From Cellulomonas sp. (lineage in GTDB: Bacteria; Actinomycetota; Actinomycetes; Actinomycetales; Cellulomonadaceae): a stretch of 7,128 nt of DNA. The translations under genes were made by a program, and so were the position numbers. This document shows, in pieces, positions 6,761-7,128 of this stretch. The DNA lies in contig JAPSIJ010000109.1 of the NCBI GenBank assembly GCA_031178805.1, forward strand, positions 1 through 7,128, read 5' to 3'. Under the pieces are notes generated by a model. The model was given only the letters and a program-made list of their open reading frames with translations. It was not told the DNA's origin and ran no database searches. Numbering within the stretch: the stretch's first letter is position 1; the number at the start of each line of letters is the position of its first letter.

Positions 6761-6808
6761 CGACGGCCCCGGGCGGCGGGCCGTGGGGCTCGCCGGCCGG
6801 GGCCGTCG
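6761..6808 (-). terminator. hairpin terminator after pheT
   Basis: The outer stem pairs 6761-6772 with 6797-6808 (12 bp, perfect). After a G/G mismatch it continues with 5 bp (6774-6778 with 6791-6795) and a short inner 4-bp stem that includes one G-T pair (6779-6782 with 6787-6790). It begins 9 bases beyond the pheT stop and has no U-tract. It separates pheT from the nuclease gene, which runs in the same direction. Confidence 0.7.
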
Positions 6809-6817
6809 GTGGGGGTG

Positions 6818-7128
6818 CTACGCGCGCAGGGTCGCGCCGAACCGGCGCTCGGCCTCCGCGACCACGGCGGTCCGCACGGCGGCGGTCTCCTCCGCGGTGA
6901 GCGTGCGGTCCGGGGCGCGCAGCCGCAGGGCGAACGCCAGGGACCGCAGCCCCGGGCCGACCTGCTCGCCGGTGTAGACGTCGAACAGCCGGGCGCTCTC
7001 GAGCACGTCGCCCGCCGAGGCCGCGCCCGCGCGCACGGCGTCGAGCACCTGGGCGGCCGGCACGGTGTCCGGCACCACCAGCGCGACGTCCTCCTTGGCG
7101 ACGGGGAACGTCGACACCTCGCGGCCGA
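6818..7128 (-). CDS. pheT: phenylalanyl-tRNA synthetase beta subunit, C-terminal end (truncated by window edge)
   Basis: This is the last ~100 residues of PheT, the beta subunit of the cytoplasmic heterotetrameric enzyme that charges tRNA-Phe. It corresponds to the C-terminal ferredoxin-fold anticodon-binding (FDX-ACB) domain. Diagnostic segments are FPVAKEDVALVV, then ESARLFDVYTGEQVG, SLAFALRLRAPDRTLT and the terminal AEERR-like helix. The reading frame is open to the right edge, so the start and catalytic parts lie outside. The GTG at 7117 is an internal valine codon, not a start, because the frame continues upstream with Gly-Arg-Glu. A pheS partner would be expected further right. The gene ends with TAG at 6818-6820 and is followed by a hairpin, so transcription is probably separate from the nuclease gene. 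Confidence 0.96.
   Translation of the reverse strand, partial: GREVSTFPVAKEDVALVVPDTVPAAQVLDAVRAGAASAGDVLESARLFDVYTGEQVGPGLRSLAFALRLRAPDRTLTAEETAAVRTAVVAEAERRFGATLRA

Noticed and set aside
6594..6817. The 224-base gap between pheT and the nuclease gene was searched for a small RNA, riboswitch or small gene.
   Set aside because: It is accounted for by a terminator hairpin, candidate promoter elements and direct repeats. No convincing small reading frame with a ribosome binding site, T-box or riboswitch-like core is seen.
1..7128. Searched for an undescribed defence, mobile or biosynthetic system.
   Set aside because: No transposase, integrase, phage, toxin-antitoxin, CRISPR or tRNA-linked attachment signs are present. 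All genes belong to recognisable families with ordinary spacing and uniform composition.

Overview
The window is very GC-rich DNA with strong G/C preference at third codon positions. That base composition, the GTG start, and the style of the proteins (Ala/Gly/Val-rich, an actinobacterial-type PheT C-terminus, a large secreted nuclease ending in Ig-like domains) point to a high-GC Actinomycetota, probably of the Cellulomonas/Micrococcales kind. The genus is an inference and was not tested.

Layout. Positions 1-2305 hold three plus-strand genes. The first is the 3' part of an alpha/beta-hydrolase esterase, cut by the left edge. Next is a complete NADPH:quinone-type oxidoreductase (594-1577). Last is a FrnE/DsbA-family thiol oxidoreductase (1574-2305) that overlaps the reductase by 4 bases and is probably translationally coupled to it. 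Positions 2306-2405 are a compact convergent intergenic region with two perfect hairpins, read as terminators for both directions. Positions 2406-6593 on the minus strand are one 1395-residue secreted enzyme. It combines an OB-like N-terminal region, an ExeM/NucH-type endonuclease/exonuclease/phosphatase domain, a two-domain 5'-nucleotidase, and two C-terminal Ig-like domains. Positions 6594-6817 carry its ribosome binding site, a candidate promoter, direct repeats including a candidate PhoP (PHO box) site, and a hairpin terminator. The right edge (6818-7128, minus strand) is the 3' end of pheT, the phenylalanyl-tRNA synthetase beta subunit.

How the parts work together. The reductase and FrnE-like protein look like a small cytoplasmic redox pair, though no substrate link is evident. 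The large minus-strand enzyme should be able to cut extracellular nucleic acid to nucleotides and then strip the phosphate, yielding nucleosides and Pi. The possible PHO box upstream fits a phosphate-scavenging role.

I see no mobile element, CRISPR array, RNA gene or defence system, and no convincing evidence of an undescribed system. The points most worth a second look are the candidate PHO-type regulation, the nuclease-nucleotidase architecture without a visible wall anchor, and the second (C-terminal) cysteine motif of the FrnE-like protein.
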